64,000 nucleotides of DNA from Streptomyces xiaopingdaonensis (GTDB taxonomy: Bacteria; Actinomycetota; Actinomycetes; Streptomycetales; Streptomycetaceae). Below are positions 25,964-34,682 of the stretch, in pieces. The position numbers were made by a program, and so were the translations under genes. The notes under the pieces are model-generated. The model did no database searches and was not told the DNA's origin. It saw only the letters and a list, made by a program, of their open reading frames with translations. The DNA is taken from contig NZ_AJTQ01000356.1 in the NCBI RefSeq assembly GCF_000262345.1, forward strand, positions 1-64,000, written 5' to 3'. Position 1 is the first letter of the stretch. Every line of letters starts with the position of its first letter.

Positions 25964-27732
25964 GGTCTCTCCTCGGTCGTTCTGCGCGGTCCGCGGCTGC
26001 TCGCGGGCGGCTCCTGGACGGTGCCCGGGAAAGCCGTCGACCCGGTGGTCCTCAACTCCGGGCGGCTCTCGGGCGCCTCGACCCTACTGCGCCCGGCGCG
26101 CGGTGCGGCGGGGGGCGGGGTGTCCAACGAGACGACCAGGTGGCGGCGCCAGGCCGGGTCCGCGTCGGGGCGGTCCTCGCGCCAGTGGCAGCCGCGGGTC
26201 TCCTCGCGGGCGCCCGCCGCGGCGACGAGGGCCGTCGCCACCAGGTGGAGGTTGGTCGCCTCCCAGCTCTCGACCGACGCGGCCGGGGCCTTCGCCGCCT
26301 CGGGAGCCTCGCGGAGCCCGGCGAGCTCCGCCGCCGCTGCCGCGAGCCCGGGCGCCGAGCGCAGGACGCCGGCGCCGCGCGTCATGAGGCGCTGCACGGC
26401 GCCGCGGGACTCGGGCGGCAGCAGCCGGGTGTGCTCGACGGCGCGGGGCGCGGGGAGCTGCTCGGCCGCGGTCCGGGTGTGCGCGTCGGCGGCGACCTCG
26501 GCCGCGATGCGCTCGGCGAAGACGAGGCCCTCCAACAGGGAGTTGGAGGCGAGGCGGTTGGCGCCGTGCACGCCCGTGCAGGCCGTCTCGCCGCAGGCGT
26601 AGAGACCGGGGACGGTGGTGCGGCCGTGGAGGTCGGTGCGGACGCCGCCGCTCGCGTAGTGCGCGGCGGGCGCCACCGGGACCGGCTCGGTGACGGGGTC
26701 GAGGCCGTGGGCGCGGCAGGCGGCGAGGATCGTGGGGAAGCGGTTCTTCCACATCGCGGCGCCGAAGTGGCGGCCGTCGAGGAACATGTGGTCGGTGCCG
26801 TGGGCGGCCGCGGTGCGGGTGATCGCCTTCGCGACGACGTCCCTGGGGGCGAGTTCGGCGAGCGGGTGCGCCCCCGCCATGAACCTGGCGCCGCCGGCGT
26901 CGACGAGGTGCGCGCCCTCGCCGCGCACCGCCTCGGAGATGAGCGGCTGCTGTCCCTCGGCGTCGGGGCCGAGGTAGAGGACGGTCGGGTGGAACTGGAC
27001 GAACTCCAGGTCGGAGACCTCTGCTCCGGCACGGAGCGCGAGCGCGACGCCGTCGCCCGTCGAGACGGGCGGGTTGGTCGTCGCCGCGAAGACCTGGCCC
27101 ATCCCTCCGGTGGCGAGGACCACGGCCGGTGCCCGCACCGCGCCGACGCCGTCGTGCTCGCCCTCCCCCATGACGTGCAGGGTGACGCCCGCGGCGCGGC
27201 CCTCGGTGTCCTTGAGGAGGTCGAGGACGAGGGCGCCCTCGACGGTGCGCAGCCCGGCGCGCGAGCGGACGGCGGCGACGAGGGCGCGGGAGATCTCCGC
27301 GCCGGTGGCGTCGCCTCCGGCGTGCGCGATGCGGCGCCTGTGGTGGCCGCCCTCGCGGGTGAGCGCGAGGGCGCCGTGCTCGGCGTCGAAGCGGGCGCCC
27401 GCCGCGATCAACCGGCGTACGGCGTCCGGGCCTTCGGTGACGAGGACGCGGACCGCTTCCTCGGCGCAGAGCCCGGCTCCGGCGACGAGGGTGTCCTCGA
27501 GGTGCTCTTCGAGGGTGTCGCCCTCGCCGAGCGCGGCTGCGATGCCGCCCTGCGCCCAGCGCGTCGAGCCGTCGTCGAGCCTCGCCTTGGTGACGACGAC
27601 GGTGCGCAGGCCGGTGTCGGCGCAGTGGAGCGCCGCCGTGAGCCCGGCGACGCCCGAGCCGACGACGACGACGTCGGCCTCCACCGTCCAGCCGGGCGCC
27701 GGGGCCGCGAGCGGCGGAGCGCCGGCGGTCAC
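25960..27732 (-). CDS. nadB: L-aspartate oxidase
   Basis: 590 residues. FAD enzyme that oxidises aspartate to iminoaspartate, the first step of de novo NAD synthesis. N-terminal Rossmann motif [78 protein letters not shown] and [20 protein letters not shown]. Starts at GTG and overlaps panC by GTGA (27729-27732). The partner nadA (quinolinate synthase) is not in this window. Confidence 0.97.
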   Translation of the reverse strand: MTAGAPPLAAPAPGWTVEADVVVVGSGVAGLTAALHCADTGLRTVVVTKARLDDGSTRWAQGGIAAALGEGDTLEEHLEDTLVAGAGLCAEEAVRVLVTEGPDAVRRLIAAGARFDAEHGALALTREGGHHRRRIAHAGGDATGAEISRALVAAVRSRAGLRTVEGALVLDLLKDTEGRAAGVTLHVMGEGEHDGVGAVRAPAVVLATGGMGQVFAATTNPPVSTGDGVALALRAGAEVSDLEFVQFHPTVLYLGPDAEGQQPLISEAVRGEGAHLVDAGGARFMAGAHPLAELAPRDVVAKAITRTAAAHGTDHMFLDGRHFGAAMWKNRFPTILAACRAHGLDPVTEPVPVAPAAHYASGGVRTDLHGRTTVPGLYACGETACTGVHGANRLASNSLLEGLVFAERIAAEVAADAHTRTAAEQLPAPRAVEHTRLLPPESRGAVQRLMTRGAGVLRSAPGLAAAAAELAGLREAPEAAKAPAASVESWEATNLHLVATALVAAAGAREETRGCHWREDRPDADPAWRRHLVVSLDTPPPAAPRAGRSRVEAPESRPELRTTGSTAFPGTVQEPPASSRGPRRTTEERP

Positions 27733-28610
27733 CGGGGGCCGCCCGCCGCGTCGCCGAGGGGGAGGCGGACGTTGTCGATGAGGCGGGTCGTGCCCACGCG
27801 TGCGGCGACGGCGAGCACCGCCTCGCCGCGGTGGTCGCCTTCCGCTTCGGTGAAGTCGGCCGGGTCGACGAGCGCGAGGTAGTCCGTCGCGACCTCGGGC
27901 TCGGCGGCTGCGAGGACCGTGCGGGCCGCCGCGCGCACGGCGTCGGGCCCCTTCGCCACCGCCGCGGTGCCCGCGTCGAGCGCGGCGGAGAGGGCGAGCG
28001 CCGACCGGCGCTCGGCGGGCGAGAGGTAGCGGTTGCGGCTGGAGAGCGCGAGGCCGTCGGGCTCGCGCACCGTGGGGACGCCGACGATCCGCACGGGGAA
28101 GTCGAGGTCGGCGACCATGCGCTGCACGAGGGCGAGTTGCTGCGCGTCCTTCTCGCCGAAGAAGGCGAGGTCGGGGGCGGTGAGGTGGAGCATCTTCGCG
28201 ACGACGGTGAGCATCCCGTCGAAGTGGCCGGGCCGCGAGGCGCCTTCGAGGCGCTCGCCCATCACTCCGGCCGAGAGCCCGACCTCCGGGGTCCCGCTCG
28301 GGTAGACCTCGTCGGCCGAGGGGGCGAAGACGGTGTCGGCTCCGTGCTCGGCCGCGAGCCGCAGGTCGGCTTCGAGGGTGCGCGGATAGCGGTCGAGGTC
28401 CTCGCCCGGGCCGAACTGGAGCGGGTTGACGAAGACGGTCACGACCACGCGCCCCTGCGGGCCGACGCGTTCTCTCGCGGCGCGGATCAACGCCGCGTGG
28501 CCCTCGTGGAGCGCGCCCATCGTCATGACGACGGCGCGCTCGGTGCGCGGGGCGCCGGGCTCCGCGCGCAGCTCGTCCGCGGTGCCGACCAACAGGGGTG
28601 TTCCGCTCAT
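27729..28610 (-). CDS. panC: pantothenate synthetase
   Basis: 293 residues. Joins pantoate and beta-alanine with ATP. Motifs: [20 protein letters not shown] (HxGH-type nucleotide site), [40 protein letters not shown], and [16 protein letters not shown]. It overlaps the upstream DUF2520 gene by ATGA (28607-28610). The panD gene, often next to panC, is absent from this operon. Confidence 0.97.
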   Translation of the reverse strand: MSGTPLLVGTADELRAEPGAPRTERAVVMTMGALHEGHAALIRAARERVGPQGRVVVTVFVNPLQFGPGEDLDRYPRTLEADLRLAAEHGADTVFAPSADEVYPSGTPEVGLSAGVMGERLEGASRPGHFDGMLTVVAKMLHLTAPDLAFFGEKDAQQLALVQRMVADLDFPVRIVGVPTVREPDGLALSSRNRYLSPAERRSALALSAALDAGTAAVAKGPDAVRAAARTVLAAAEPEVATDYLALVDPADFTEAEGDHRGEAVLAVAARVGTTRLIDNVRLPLGDAAGGPR

Positions 28611-29614
28611 CGGTCGTCTCCCGACTCGTCGTCGTCCTCGGGTCGTTGGGCGTCGCCTTTCGCCCTGCGCGAGCGACTGTCGGCGGGGCCGGAGAGGACG
28701 TCGAGGAGGTCCTCGGCGAGCTCCGGCTTCAGCAGCCCGTGTGCGAGCGCGCGGTCCGCCGTGGCGCGGGCCATGGCGAGGTAGCCGGAGACGCTCTGCG
28801 GCGCGTGCTTGCGCAGCTCGGCGACGTGCGCCGAGACGGTGCCCGCGTCACCCCTGGCGACGGGTCCGGTCAGCGCCGCGTCGCCGGAGCGGAGCGAGTT
28901 GTCGAGCGCGGCGGAGAGGAGCGGCCCCAGCATCCGCTCGGGCGCCTGCACTCCGGCGGAGCGCAGCAGGTCCATCGACTCGGCGACGAGCGTGACGAGG
29001 TGGTTGGCACCCACGGCGAGCGCCGCGTGGTACAGCGGCCGCGACGCCTCCTCGATCCACTCGGGCTCGCCGCCCATCTCGATCACCAGCGCCTCGGCCG
29101 CGAGCCTGAGCTCCTCGGGCGCCGTCACGCCGAACGAGCAGCCGGCGAGGCGGTGCACGTCGACGGCGGTCCCCGTGAAGGTCATGGCGGGGTGGAGCGC
29201 GAGCGGCAGGGCGCCGGCACGGGTGGCCGGGTCGAGCACGGCGGTTCCGTACCGGCCGGAGGTGTGCACCAGGAGCTGTCCCGCACGGACGGCGCCGGTC
29301 TCCGCGAGGCCGGCGACGAGGCCGGGGAGGGCGTCGTCGGGGACGGTGAGCAGGACGAGTTCGGAGCGCGCGAGCACCTCGGCGGGCTCGACGAGCGGCA
29401 CGTCCGGGAGGTGCTCGGCCGCGCGCCTGCGGGACGCCTCGGAGACGCCAGAGGCGGCGACGGTGCGGTGCCCGGCCATCGCCAGGGCGGCGGCGAGGAC
29501 CGGCCCGACCCGCCCTGCGCCGACGACGCCGACCGACAGGCGGGCGGGTCTGTCCTGCGCGCGGGGCGAGGGCGCGGGTTCTGGCGGGTGCGGGGTGTGC
29601 TCGGCAGGGTTCAC
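28607..29614 (-). CDS. Rossmann-like and DUF2520 domain protein (NADP-binding oxidoreductase-like)
   Basis: 335 residues from the GTG at 29614, chosen because GGAAGG sits 6 nt upstream; an in-frame ATG at 29674 adds 20 residues but has no ribosome site. Nucleotide-binding motif [20 protein letters not shown], then [39 protein letters not shown], and a C-terminal helical DUF2520 domain ([20 protein letters not shown]) as in ketopantoate-reductase-like proteins. It heads the NAD/CoA operon. Because panE can be missing in Streptomyces, a ketopantoate reductase role is conceivable but unproven. Confidence 0.87.
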   Translation of the reverse strand: MNPAEHTPHPPEPAPSPRAQDRPARLSVGVVGAGRVGPVLAAALAMAGHRTVAASGVSEASRRRAAEHLPDVPLVEPAEVLARSELVLLTVPDDALPGLVAGLAETGAVRAGQLLVHTSGRYGTAVLDPATRAGALPLALHPAMTFTGTAVDVHRLAGCSFGVTAPEELRLAAEALVIEMGGEPEWIEEASRPLYHAALAVGANHLVTLVAESMDLLRSAGVQAPERMLGPLLSAALDNSLRSGDAALTGPVARGDAGTVSAHVAELRKHAPQSVSGYLAMARATADRALAHGLLKPELAEDLLDVLSGPADSRSRRAKGDAQRPEDDDESGDDR

Positions 29615-29837
29615 CGGGGGCCTTCCGTCTGCGTTCCGGTCCCTGGGGCCGGGTACCGGACGTTCCTCGGCCATGCTAATGCCTGGCGCCGGCGCGGAAG
29701 AGGGCCGTGATTCGGGACCAGCGGCCTGCTCAGCCGGAAGGCACGTGCGTCGTCGCTGGTGGGACGGGTTCGTCGGTTCGGCCGGAGGCCGCGGCCGTCT
29801 CCAACTCGGCCTGGAGAAAAGCCTCTTACGAGGGGCG

Positions 29838-30012
29838 TGCACGCGTCGCCGTGCGCCGCAGGAGCACGACGCGGCGGGCAGTGCAGGACGGCGGCTGCCC
29901 GTGTGGCCGTGCCGCAGCGTGCGAAGTCGTGCAGCGTCCGCAGCCTGTTGCAGCGGGGCTGCATCGACCGGCGCTGAAGGAAACCGTGCAGGAGCGTGCA
30001 AGGGACGTGCAC
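29838..30012. repeat. cluster of eight nTGCAn hexamers
   Basis: GTGCAC, GTGCAG, GTGCAG, TTGCAG, CTGCAT, GTGCAG, GTGCAA and GTGCAC at 29838, 29881, 29929, 29948, 29959, 29986, 29996 and 30007. The last three are 10 and 11 nt apart. TGCA should be rare at this GC content. The block is upstream of the NAD/CoA operon and of the M24 relic; no gene is seen in 29615-30098. Confidence 0.35.
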
Positions 30013-30098
30013 GGGTCTCCGCGGAGAGGGATCGCACGGGCAGCACACCGCAGCGGCGGCCCGTCCTCGCGGACCTCGGCAACGCGCAGGGCCCGCCC

Positions 30099-30640
30099 CG
30101 GCTCGCCGCCGAGCGGGCAGCAGCCGTGCGCGCCGCCGAGCGACCGCCCTTCGACGACGCCGAGTTCGAGGCACGCCGCGCCGAGTTGCGGGCCGGACGG
30201 CGGAGGGGCGGCTCGACGGGCTCGTCGTCTTCCGCCCGTCCAGCGTCGAGTACCTCTGCGGCTGCCACACGGCGGAGACGGCGCCCCAGCCGCTGCTGGT
30301 GACGGCGGAAGGGACCGTCCTCCACGCCCTTGACCTGGAGGACGGCCGCGCACTTGCGAGCGGATACGCCGACCGCGTACGCCTCTGCGGAGTCGCGGAC
30401 GCGTTGAGCGGCTCGACGCCTCCCTCGCCGACGCCACCACTGTGCTGCCGCGCGATGCCCGCGTCGCGCACTCCCCCACCCCGCCGCACGCCGTCACGCC
30501 GCCGCCGGACCGCGGGCTGCCCCGACCGCCTCCTCGAACGGGCCGGCGAATGGCGGGGTTGGGGTACGCCTTCAGGCCGGCACCCGGTCCGGACGTTTGC
30601 ACGGACGCCCCGGCCCGCCATGCCCTCACCGCGACCTGAT
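30099..30640 (+). pseudogene. frameshifted relic of an M24-family (Xaa-Pro dipeptidase/creatinase-like) peptidase
   Basis: The N-terminal creatinase-like domain can be read only by changing frame. Frame A gives RPPFDDAEFEARRAELRA. Near 30195 the sense shifts to frame B, EGRLDGLVVFRPSSVEYLCG, HTAETAPQPLLVTAEGTVLH, ALDLEDGRALASGYADRVRL. Near 30412 it shifts to frame C, LDASLADATTVLPRDARVAH. The catalytic C-terminal domain is missing. The pieces read in order and are unlike random frames, so this is a decayed gene, or less likely a cluster of sequencing errors. Ends are approximate. Confidence 0.65.
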
Positions 30641-30712
30641 CGAGCAGCGGCGGAGGCTGCCGCGATGGTCCAGGCGGGCACGGTGGAACTTCCGGGGGCT
30701 ACCTGCTCCGGA

Positions 30713-31678
30713 CTACTTGCTGTCGATGCGGCCGAGTGCCGCACCGGTCTCAGCCAGTGCCGCGGTGGCCTTCGCCCATCCGGAATCGGCCGGGTCCAGC
30801 GCGCTGCGCAGGTAGGCGGTGGTCAGTCGCTGCAGTACCGCGACCCGCTCCGGGTTCTCGTCGGTGGTCTCGGCGGCTTCCCAATTCGGGATGCCGCCCA
30901 GGGAGTGCTCGGCGTCGAACAGGGTCAGCAGGTCGGTGGCGCCCGGGCTGTGGACGTAGGCGTCGGTGAACCAGTCCGGGCCGCGGCTCGACATCTTCGA
31001 CTGGTCGTGGTCGCCGGCCACCACGAGTGCGGGCGTGGTCAGCTCGGCGAACGAGGGGTTCATGAACGGGAAGTGCTCCTGGGCGAACGGGTGCAGCTCC
31101 TCGCCCCCGATCCCGGTCGCGGCCAGCAGCACGCCGGCCCGCACGCGTCGGTCCGCGTAGCCCTGGCCGGCCTCGCCCGTGCTGTCGAGAACGCGGGCGC
31201 CGAGCAGCATCTGCACGGTCTGGGCGCCCCAGGAGTGTCCGGCTGCGACGACGCGGTCACGATCGACCCGCCCCGCAAGGCCCGGCACGGCGCGTTCGAT
31301 CGTCTCCGACTGGTCCATGGTCCGCACGAGGTCGGCGTGCCGCTCGGTCCAGACCCGGCCGAATCCGGGGTGGTCGAACCCGATGCCGTCGCGACGGGAG
31401 TCCAGGTGCGTCGGCTGGACGACGACGAACCCGCGAGACGCCCAGAAGGCCGTCAGGGGTGCGTATCCGTCGAGCGACCATCCGTTGCCGTGCGAGAACA
31501 GCAGCACCGGCAGGTCGTGTCCGGTCACGGGGGCGGAGACGCGCACGTCGAGCGGGAGCGCTCGGCCTGGCGCGTCGAGGCGCGCCGGGGCGACCGAGAC
31601 GACCGGGCCGCCGGCGCCGACGATGTCGTCGAGGGCATGGACGATCGGGGTGTCGGTCGTTGGGGGAGTACCACTCAT
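30713..31678 (-). CDS. alpha/beta hydrolase, dienelactone hydrolase/PAF-acetylhydrolase-like
   Basis: 321 residues. Alpha/beta-hydrolase fold: LPVLLFSHGNGWSLDGYAPL (oxyanion region), VVVQPTHLDSRRDG, the nucleophile elbow VVAAGHSWGAQTVQ (GxSxG with Ser), LVVAGDHDQSKMS (Asp) and LFDAEHSLGGI (His). No signal peptide, so it acts in the cytoplasm. ATG at 31678 with AAAGGA 12 nt upstream; a GTG at 31687 is an alternative. Divergent from a TetR gene with two operator-like palindromes between them, so it is very likely the target of that repressor. Confidence 0.88.
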   Translation of the reverse strand: MSGTPPTTDTPIVHALDDIVGAGGPVVSVAPARLDAPGRALPLDVRVSAPVTGHDLPVLLFSHGNGWSLDGYAPLTAFWASRGFVVVQPTHLDSRRDGIGFDHPGFGRVWTERHADLVRTMDQSETIERAVPGLAGRVDRDRVVAAGHSWGAQTVQMLLGARVLDSTGEAGQGYADRRVRAGVLLAATGIGGEELHPFAQEHFPFMNPSFAELTTPALVVAGDHDQSKMSSRGPDWFTDAYVHSPGATDLLTLFDAEHSLGGIPNWEAAETTDENPERVAVLQRLTTAYLRSALDPADSGWAKATAALAETGAALGRIDSK

Positions 31679-31728
31679 GGAGATCACTCGTCCTTTGCGT
31701 TCGGGGCACCCGCCGAGCACAATAGAAG

Positions 31729-31743
31729 CGGAGCGCCGTTCCG
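31729..31743. promoter_or_regulatory. operator-like site 1 between hydrolase and TetR genes
   Basis: CGGAGCGCCGTTCCG: imperfect 15-nt dyad with the same CGGA...TCCG ends as site 2, one of which begins 23 nt downstream. Confidence 0.45.
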
Positions 31744-31751
31744 AAACAATA

Positions 31752-31766
31752 CGGAGCAGTGCTCCG
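31752..31766. promoter_or_regulatory. operator-like site 2, perfect 15-nt palindrome
   Basis: CGGAGCA-G-TGCTCCG: 7-bp arms around one base. In addition AAGCGGAGC (31726-31734) and GCTCCGCTT (31761-31769) are complementary across the two sites. It is 28 nt before the TetR start. Confidence 0.6.
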
Positions 31767-31793
31767 CTTAGCAAGTCTCGACGAAGGTTCCCC

Positions 31794-32402
31794 ATGACGA
31801 CTCCCGGCCCGGACGGCCCGACGCCCCGCGCGAAGCGCGTCGACGCCAGGCGCAACGAACAGGCCCTGCTCGAGGCCGCCGCCGCTGTCTTCGTGACGGA
31901 CGGTGTGGATGCGCCTGTGCGGCTGATCGCCGCACGCGCCGGGGTGGGCATGGGGACGATCTACCGCCACTTCCCCACGCGTCCCGCACTGGTGGCGGCG
32001 GTCTATCAGCACCAGGTGGAAGCGCTGGCCGAAGCAGGCCCTGCGCTCCTGCGCGAGTCCGGCGACCCCGGAGTCGCCCTCCAACGGTGGGCGGCCGGCT
32101 TCGTCGACTTCCTCGTGACCAAACACGGGCTCGCCGATGCGCTCGGGTCCGACACGGAGGGCGTGAACACCCTCCATCAGTACTTCGTCGACCGGCTCGT
32201 CCCGGTGTGCGACGCCCTGCTCGACGCCGCGCTCGAACCGGGGGCCTCCGGGCGGGTGTCCGGATACATGCTCATGCGCGGCATCGGCAACCTCTGCATC
32301 GGCGGCGACGACGACCCCCGCTACGACGCCGCCCGCCTGGCCACCCTTCTGGTGGCAGGGGTCACGGGGAACAGCACCGCGACGCGGAGCACATCCGACT
32401 GA
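31794..32402 (+). CDS. TetR-family repressor
   Basis: 202 residues. Helix-turn-helix at about 20-62: RRNEQALLEAAAAVFVTDGV, VRLIAARAGVGMGTIYRHFP. The C-terminal half (TetR_C-like, VCDALLDAALEPGASGRVSG and YMLMRGIGNLCIGGDDDPRY) forms the ligand/dimer domain. ATG at 31794 with GAAGG 7 nt upstream. It probably represses its own gene and the divergent hydrolase through the palindromes at 31729-31766. Confidence 0.92.
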   Translation: MTTPGPDGPTPRAKRVDARRNEQALLEAAAAVFVTDGVDAPVRLIAARAGVGMGTIYRHFPTRPALVAAVYQHQVEALAEAGPALLRESGDPGVALQRWAAGFVDFLVTKHGLADALGSDTEGVNTLHQYFVDRLVPVCDALLDAALEPGASGRVSGYMLMRGIGNLCIGGDDDPRYDAARLATLLVAGVTGNSTATRSTSD

Positions 32403-32877
32403 CGGAGCGCGTCGCCCCGCGGGACTCCGGTGCTGCGGTCCTCACCGTGGACGAAGAGACCGGCGAGGCGTCCGGGGGGCGTGAGGTTGTCGCGCGCTCC
32501 GCCTGCGAGGGCTCGCCGAACCGATCGCGGGTGCCGAACCCCCCGCGCTGCTGCGGCACTTCGTCCCGCTCCGCCGGGGCACTAACCGGCCGGGCGCCTC
32601 CCCGCCCGGGACCGCGCCGCCGCACGCCGACGGCGCCACCACGCGCCCAGCCGGCGGGCTTCGACGGTGCCGGGCGCGGGCGGCACGGTACGGCCGAGTC
32701 GGTACAGGTCGATCGCGTACTGCTGGGTGACTGTCATGCCGTCGAAGGTCCCGCCGTACTCGACCCCGGGGCCCGCGGATTCCCCGGCGGCGTCAATCGG
32801 CCCGCGGCGCAGGCACCGATTGACGCCCGCGGTCAAACGACGTGCCGCAGCAGCCGCGACCTGCGCATCATGACGGG
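32403..32877. other. intergenic region with one doubtful small ORF
   Basis: About 475 nt after the TetR gene. Apart from the small minus-strand ORF at 32582-32737 I see no gene, terminator or RNA. A CATCAT box ends 6 nt before the next ATG (32878), one mismatch from TAnnnT. Confidence 0.4.
32582..32737 (-). CDS. possible small protein of 51 residues
   Basis: Starts MTVTQQYAIDLYRLGRTVPP and continues APGTVEARRLGAWWRRRRAA before a basic end. The head MTVTQQY...DLYR...PPAPG resembles a family of tiny Streptomyces proteins beginning MTVTQQY, from memory only. No strong ribosome site precedes the ATG, so it could be a chance ORF. Confidence 0.35.
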   Translation of the reverse strand: MTVTQQYAIDLYRLGRTVPPAPGTVEARRLGAWWRRRRAAARSRAGRRPAG

Positions 32878-33993
32878 ATGAGCATCACCGTGCACCTCGC
32901 CGACCTGAGCCCGGAGCGGACCGTCTTCCGCCCCTCCCCGCTCGCCGAACTCGGCACGGTGCTGCACACGTTGGCGGCACCGGCGCACCACCCGGGCGCC
33001 GGTTCCTGGGCGGCGGACATCTCGGCGCGCACCCCTGCCGACCTCGCCGACCGCCTCTGCTGCACGGAGCTGCTCTGGGGCGCCACCTTCTCCGACCTGC
33101 TGCTGGGCTTCGCCGCCCGGCCGGAGGCCGAGGGCCGCCCCGGCGAGACCCTCGCCGAGGACCTCGACCTGCTCGACAAGCTCGACGACGAGGAGTACGT
33201 CACCGTCGCGCTGGAGTTCACCTGCCTCTCCGAGTACGACAGCCTCAGCCCGCGCTCCCCGCTCCACGACGAGGGCCTCCGCGAGCAGGCGCTGGCTCTC
33301 GCCGCCGCGCGCGGCCGGGAGCAACTCGACTTCACCAGGCGGCTGATCGACGACCCGCCGCGGATGCGGCGCTGGATGCGCCGCCTCTTCGAGGAGTGCG
33401 ACGAGGCGTTCTTCGCCGACATCTGGACCCAGGTCGGCCCCCGCCTCAGCGCCGACGCGCGCCGCAAGCGCGACCTCCTCCTCCACCACGGCATGCGCGC
33501 GGCCCTCACCGACATCTCCCCCGCGCTCTCGCTCGACGAGAGCGGCACCCGCCTGGAGATCGACAAGCTCGCCGACGCCGAGACCGACACCCGCGGCACC
33601 GGTCTCACCTTCGTGCCGACCACCTTCAACTGGCCCCACCTGATGGTGCTCCACCGCCCCCGCTGGCGCCCCGTCGTCCACTACCCGGTGGCACCGCCGC
33701 AGCCCCGGCAGCAGACCCCCGCCTCCGTCGAGCAGTTCGCGCTGCGCATGGAGGCGCTGGCGCACCCCGTCCGGATGCGGATGTGCCGCAGCCTCTCGCG
33801 CTCCCCGCACACGACGGGCGAGCTAGCCGAGGTGTACGCGCTCAGCGCACCCGAGGTCTCCCGCCACCTGGCCGTGCTCCGCAAGGCCGGCCTCGTGACC
33901 GTCGAGCGGCAGGGCCGGTACGTCAAGTACCAGCTCGACATCCCGGTGGTGGCGCGGCTCGGCGGCGACTTCCTGGAGACAGTGCTGCGCTGA
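32878..33993 (+). CDS. ArsR-type winged-helix regulator with DUF5937-like N-terminal domain
   Basis: 371 residues. The N-terminal 270 residues have the pattern of actinobacterial DUF5937 proteins (VHLADLSPERTVFRPSPLAE, WGATFSDLLLGFAARPEAEG, WPHLMVLHRPRWRPVVHYPV). The C-terminal winged helix (about 288-370) is ArsR-like: FALRMEALAHPVRMRMCRSL, TGELAEVYALSAPEVSRHLA, LRKAGLVTVERQGRYVKYQL. No metal-binding Cys pair is seen. Convergent with the response-regulator gene, only 8 nt apart. Such proteins usually repress a transporter or themselves; the target is not obvious here. Confidence 0.85.
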   Translation: MSITVHLADLSPERTVFRPSPLAELGTVLHTLAAPAHHPGAGSWAADISARTPADLADRLCCTELLWGATFSDLLLGFAARPEAEGRPGETLAEDLDLLDKLDDEEYVTVALEFTCLSEYDSLSPRSPLHDEGLREQALALAAARGREQLDFTRRLIDDPPRMRRWMRRLFEECDEAFFADIWTQVGPRLSADARRKRDLLLHHGMRAALTDISPALSLDESGTRLEIDKLADAETDTRGTGLTFVPTTFNWPHLMVLHRPRWRPVVHYPVAPPQPRQQTPASVEQFALRMEALAHPVRMRMCRSLSRSPHTTGELAEVYALSAPEVSRHLAVLRKAGLVTVERQGRYVKYQLDIPVVARLGGDFLETVLR

Positions 33994-34001
33994 CGGGCGC
34001 C

Positions 34002-34682
34002 TCAGGACCCCGAGGCGCGCACCACGCCGAGCTCGTACGCGAGGACCACCGCCTGGACGCGGTCGCGCAGGTCGAGCTTGGTGAGGATGCGGCCGACGTG
34101 CGTCTTCACCGTCGCCTCCGAGAGCACGAGGCGGGTCGCGATCTCCCCGTTCGACATCCCGCGTGCGACGAGCCCGAGCACCTCGCGCTCGCGCTCCGTG
34201 AGCCTGGCGAGGACGCCCGTCTCCGGCTCGGTCTTGGCGGCGGGAAGCACTTCGGAGAAGCGGTCTATCAGCCGCCGCGTGGTGCTGGGCGCGACGACGG
34301 CGTCGCCGCTGTGGACGGCGCGGATCGCCTGCAGGAGGTCGGTCGGCGGGACGTCCTTGAGCATGAAGCCCGCGGCGCCCGACTTCAGCGCGGAGAAGGC
34401 GTACTCGTCGAGGTCGAAGGTGGTGAGGATGAGGACCTTCGGGTCGCCGGGGCCGCCTTCGCCGCCCTCGCAGATCCGCCGCGTCGCCTCCACCCCGTCG
34501 ATCCCCGGCATGCGGACGTCCATGAGGATGACGTCGACCGCCGTCGAGCGGAGCAGCTCCAGCGCCTCGCCGCCGTCGCCCGCCTCCGCGGTCACCTCCA
34601 TGTCCGGCTGCGCCGCCAGCACCATCCGGAATCCGGCGCGCAGCAGCATCTGGTCGTCGACGAGCATGGTTCGGATCGTCAT
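34002..34682 (-). CDS. NarL/LuxR-family response regulator
   Basis: 226 residues. Receiver domain with the phospho-Asp in VDVILMDVRMPGIDGVEATR, Thr in LILTTFDLDEYAFSALKSGA and Lys in GFMLKDVPP. C-terminal LuxR helix-turn-helix: LTEREREVLGLVARGMSNGE, IATRLVLSEATVKTHVGRIL. Overlaps the sensor kinase stop by ATGA (34679-34682), so the two are coupled. ATG at 34682. Confidence 0.96.
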   Translation of the reverse strand: MTIRTMLVDDQMLLRAGFRMVLAAQPDMEVTAEAGDGGEALELLRSTAVDVILMDVRMPGIDGVEATRRICEGGEGGPGDPKVLILTTFDLDEYAFSALKSGAAGFMLKDVPPTDLLQAIRAVHSGDAVVAPSTTRRLIDRFSEVLPAAKTEPETGVLARLTEREREVLGLVARGMSNGEIATRLVLSEATVKTHVGRILTKLDLRDRVQAVVLAYELGVVRASGS

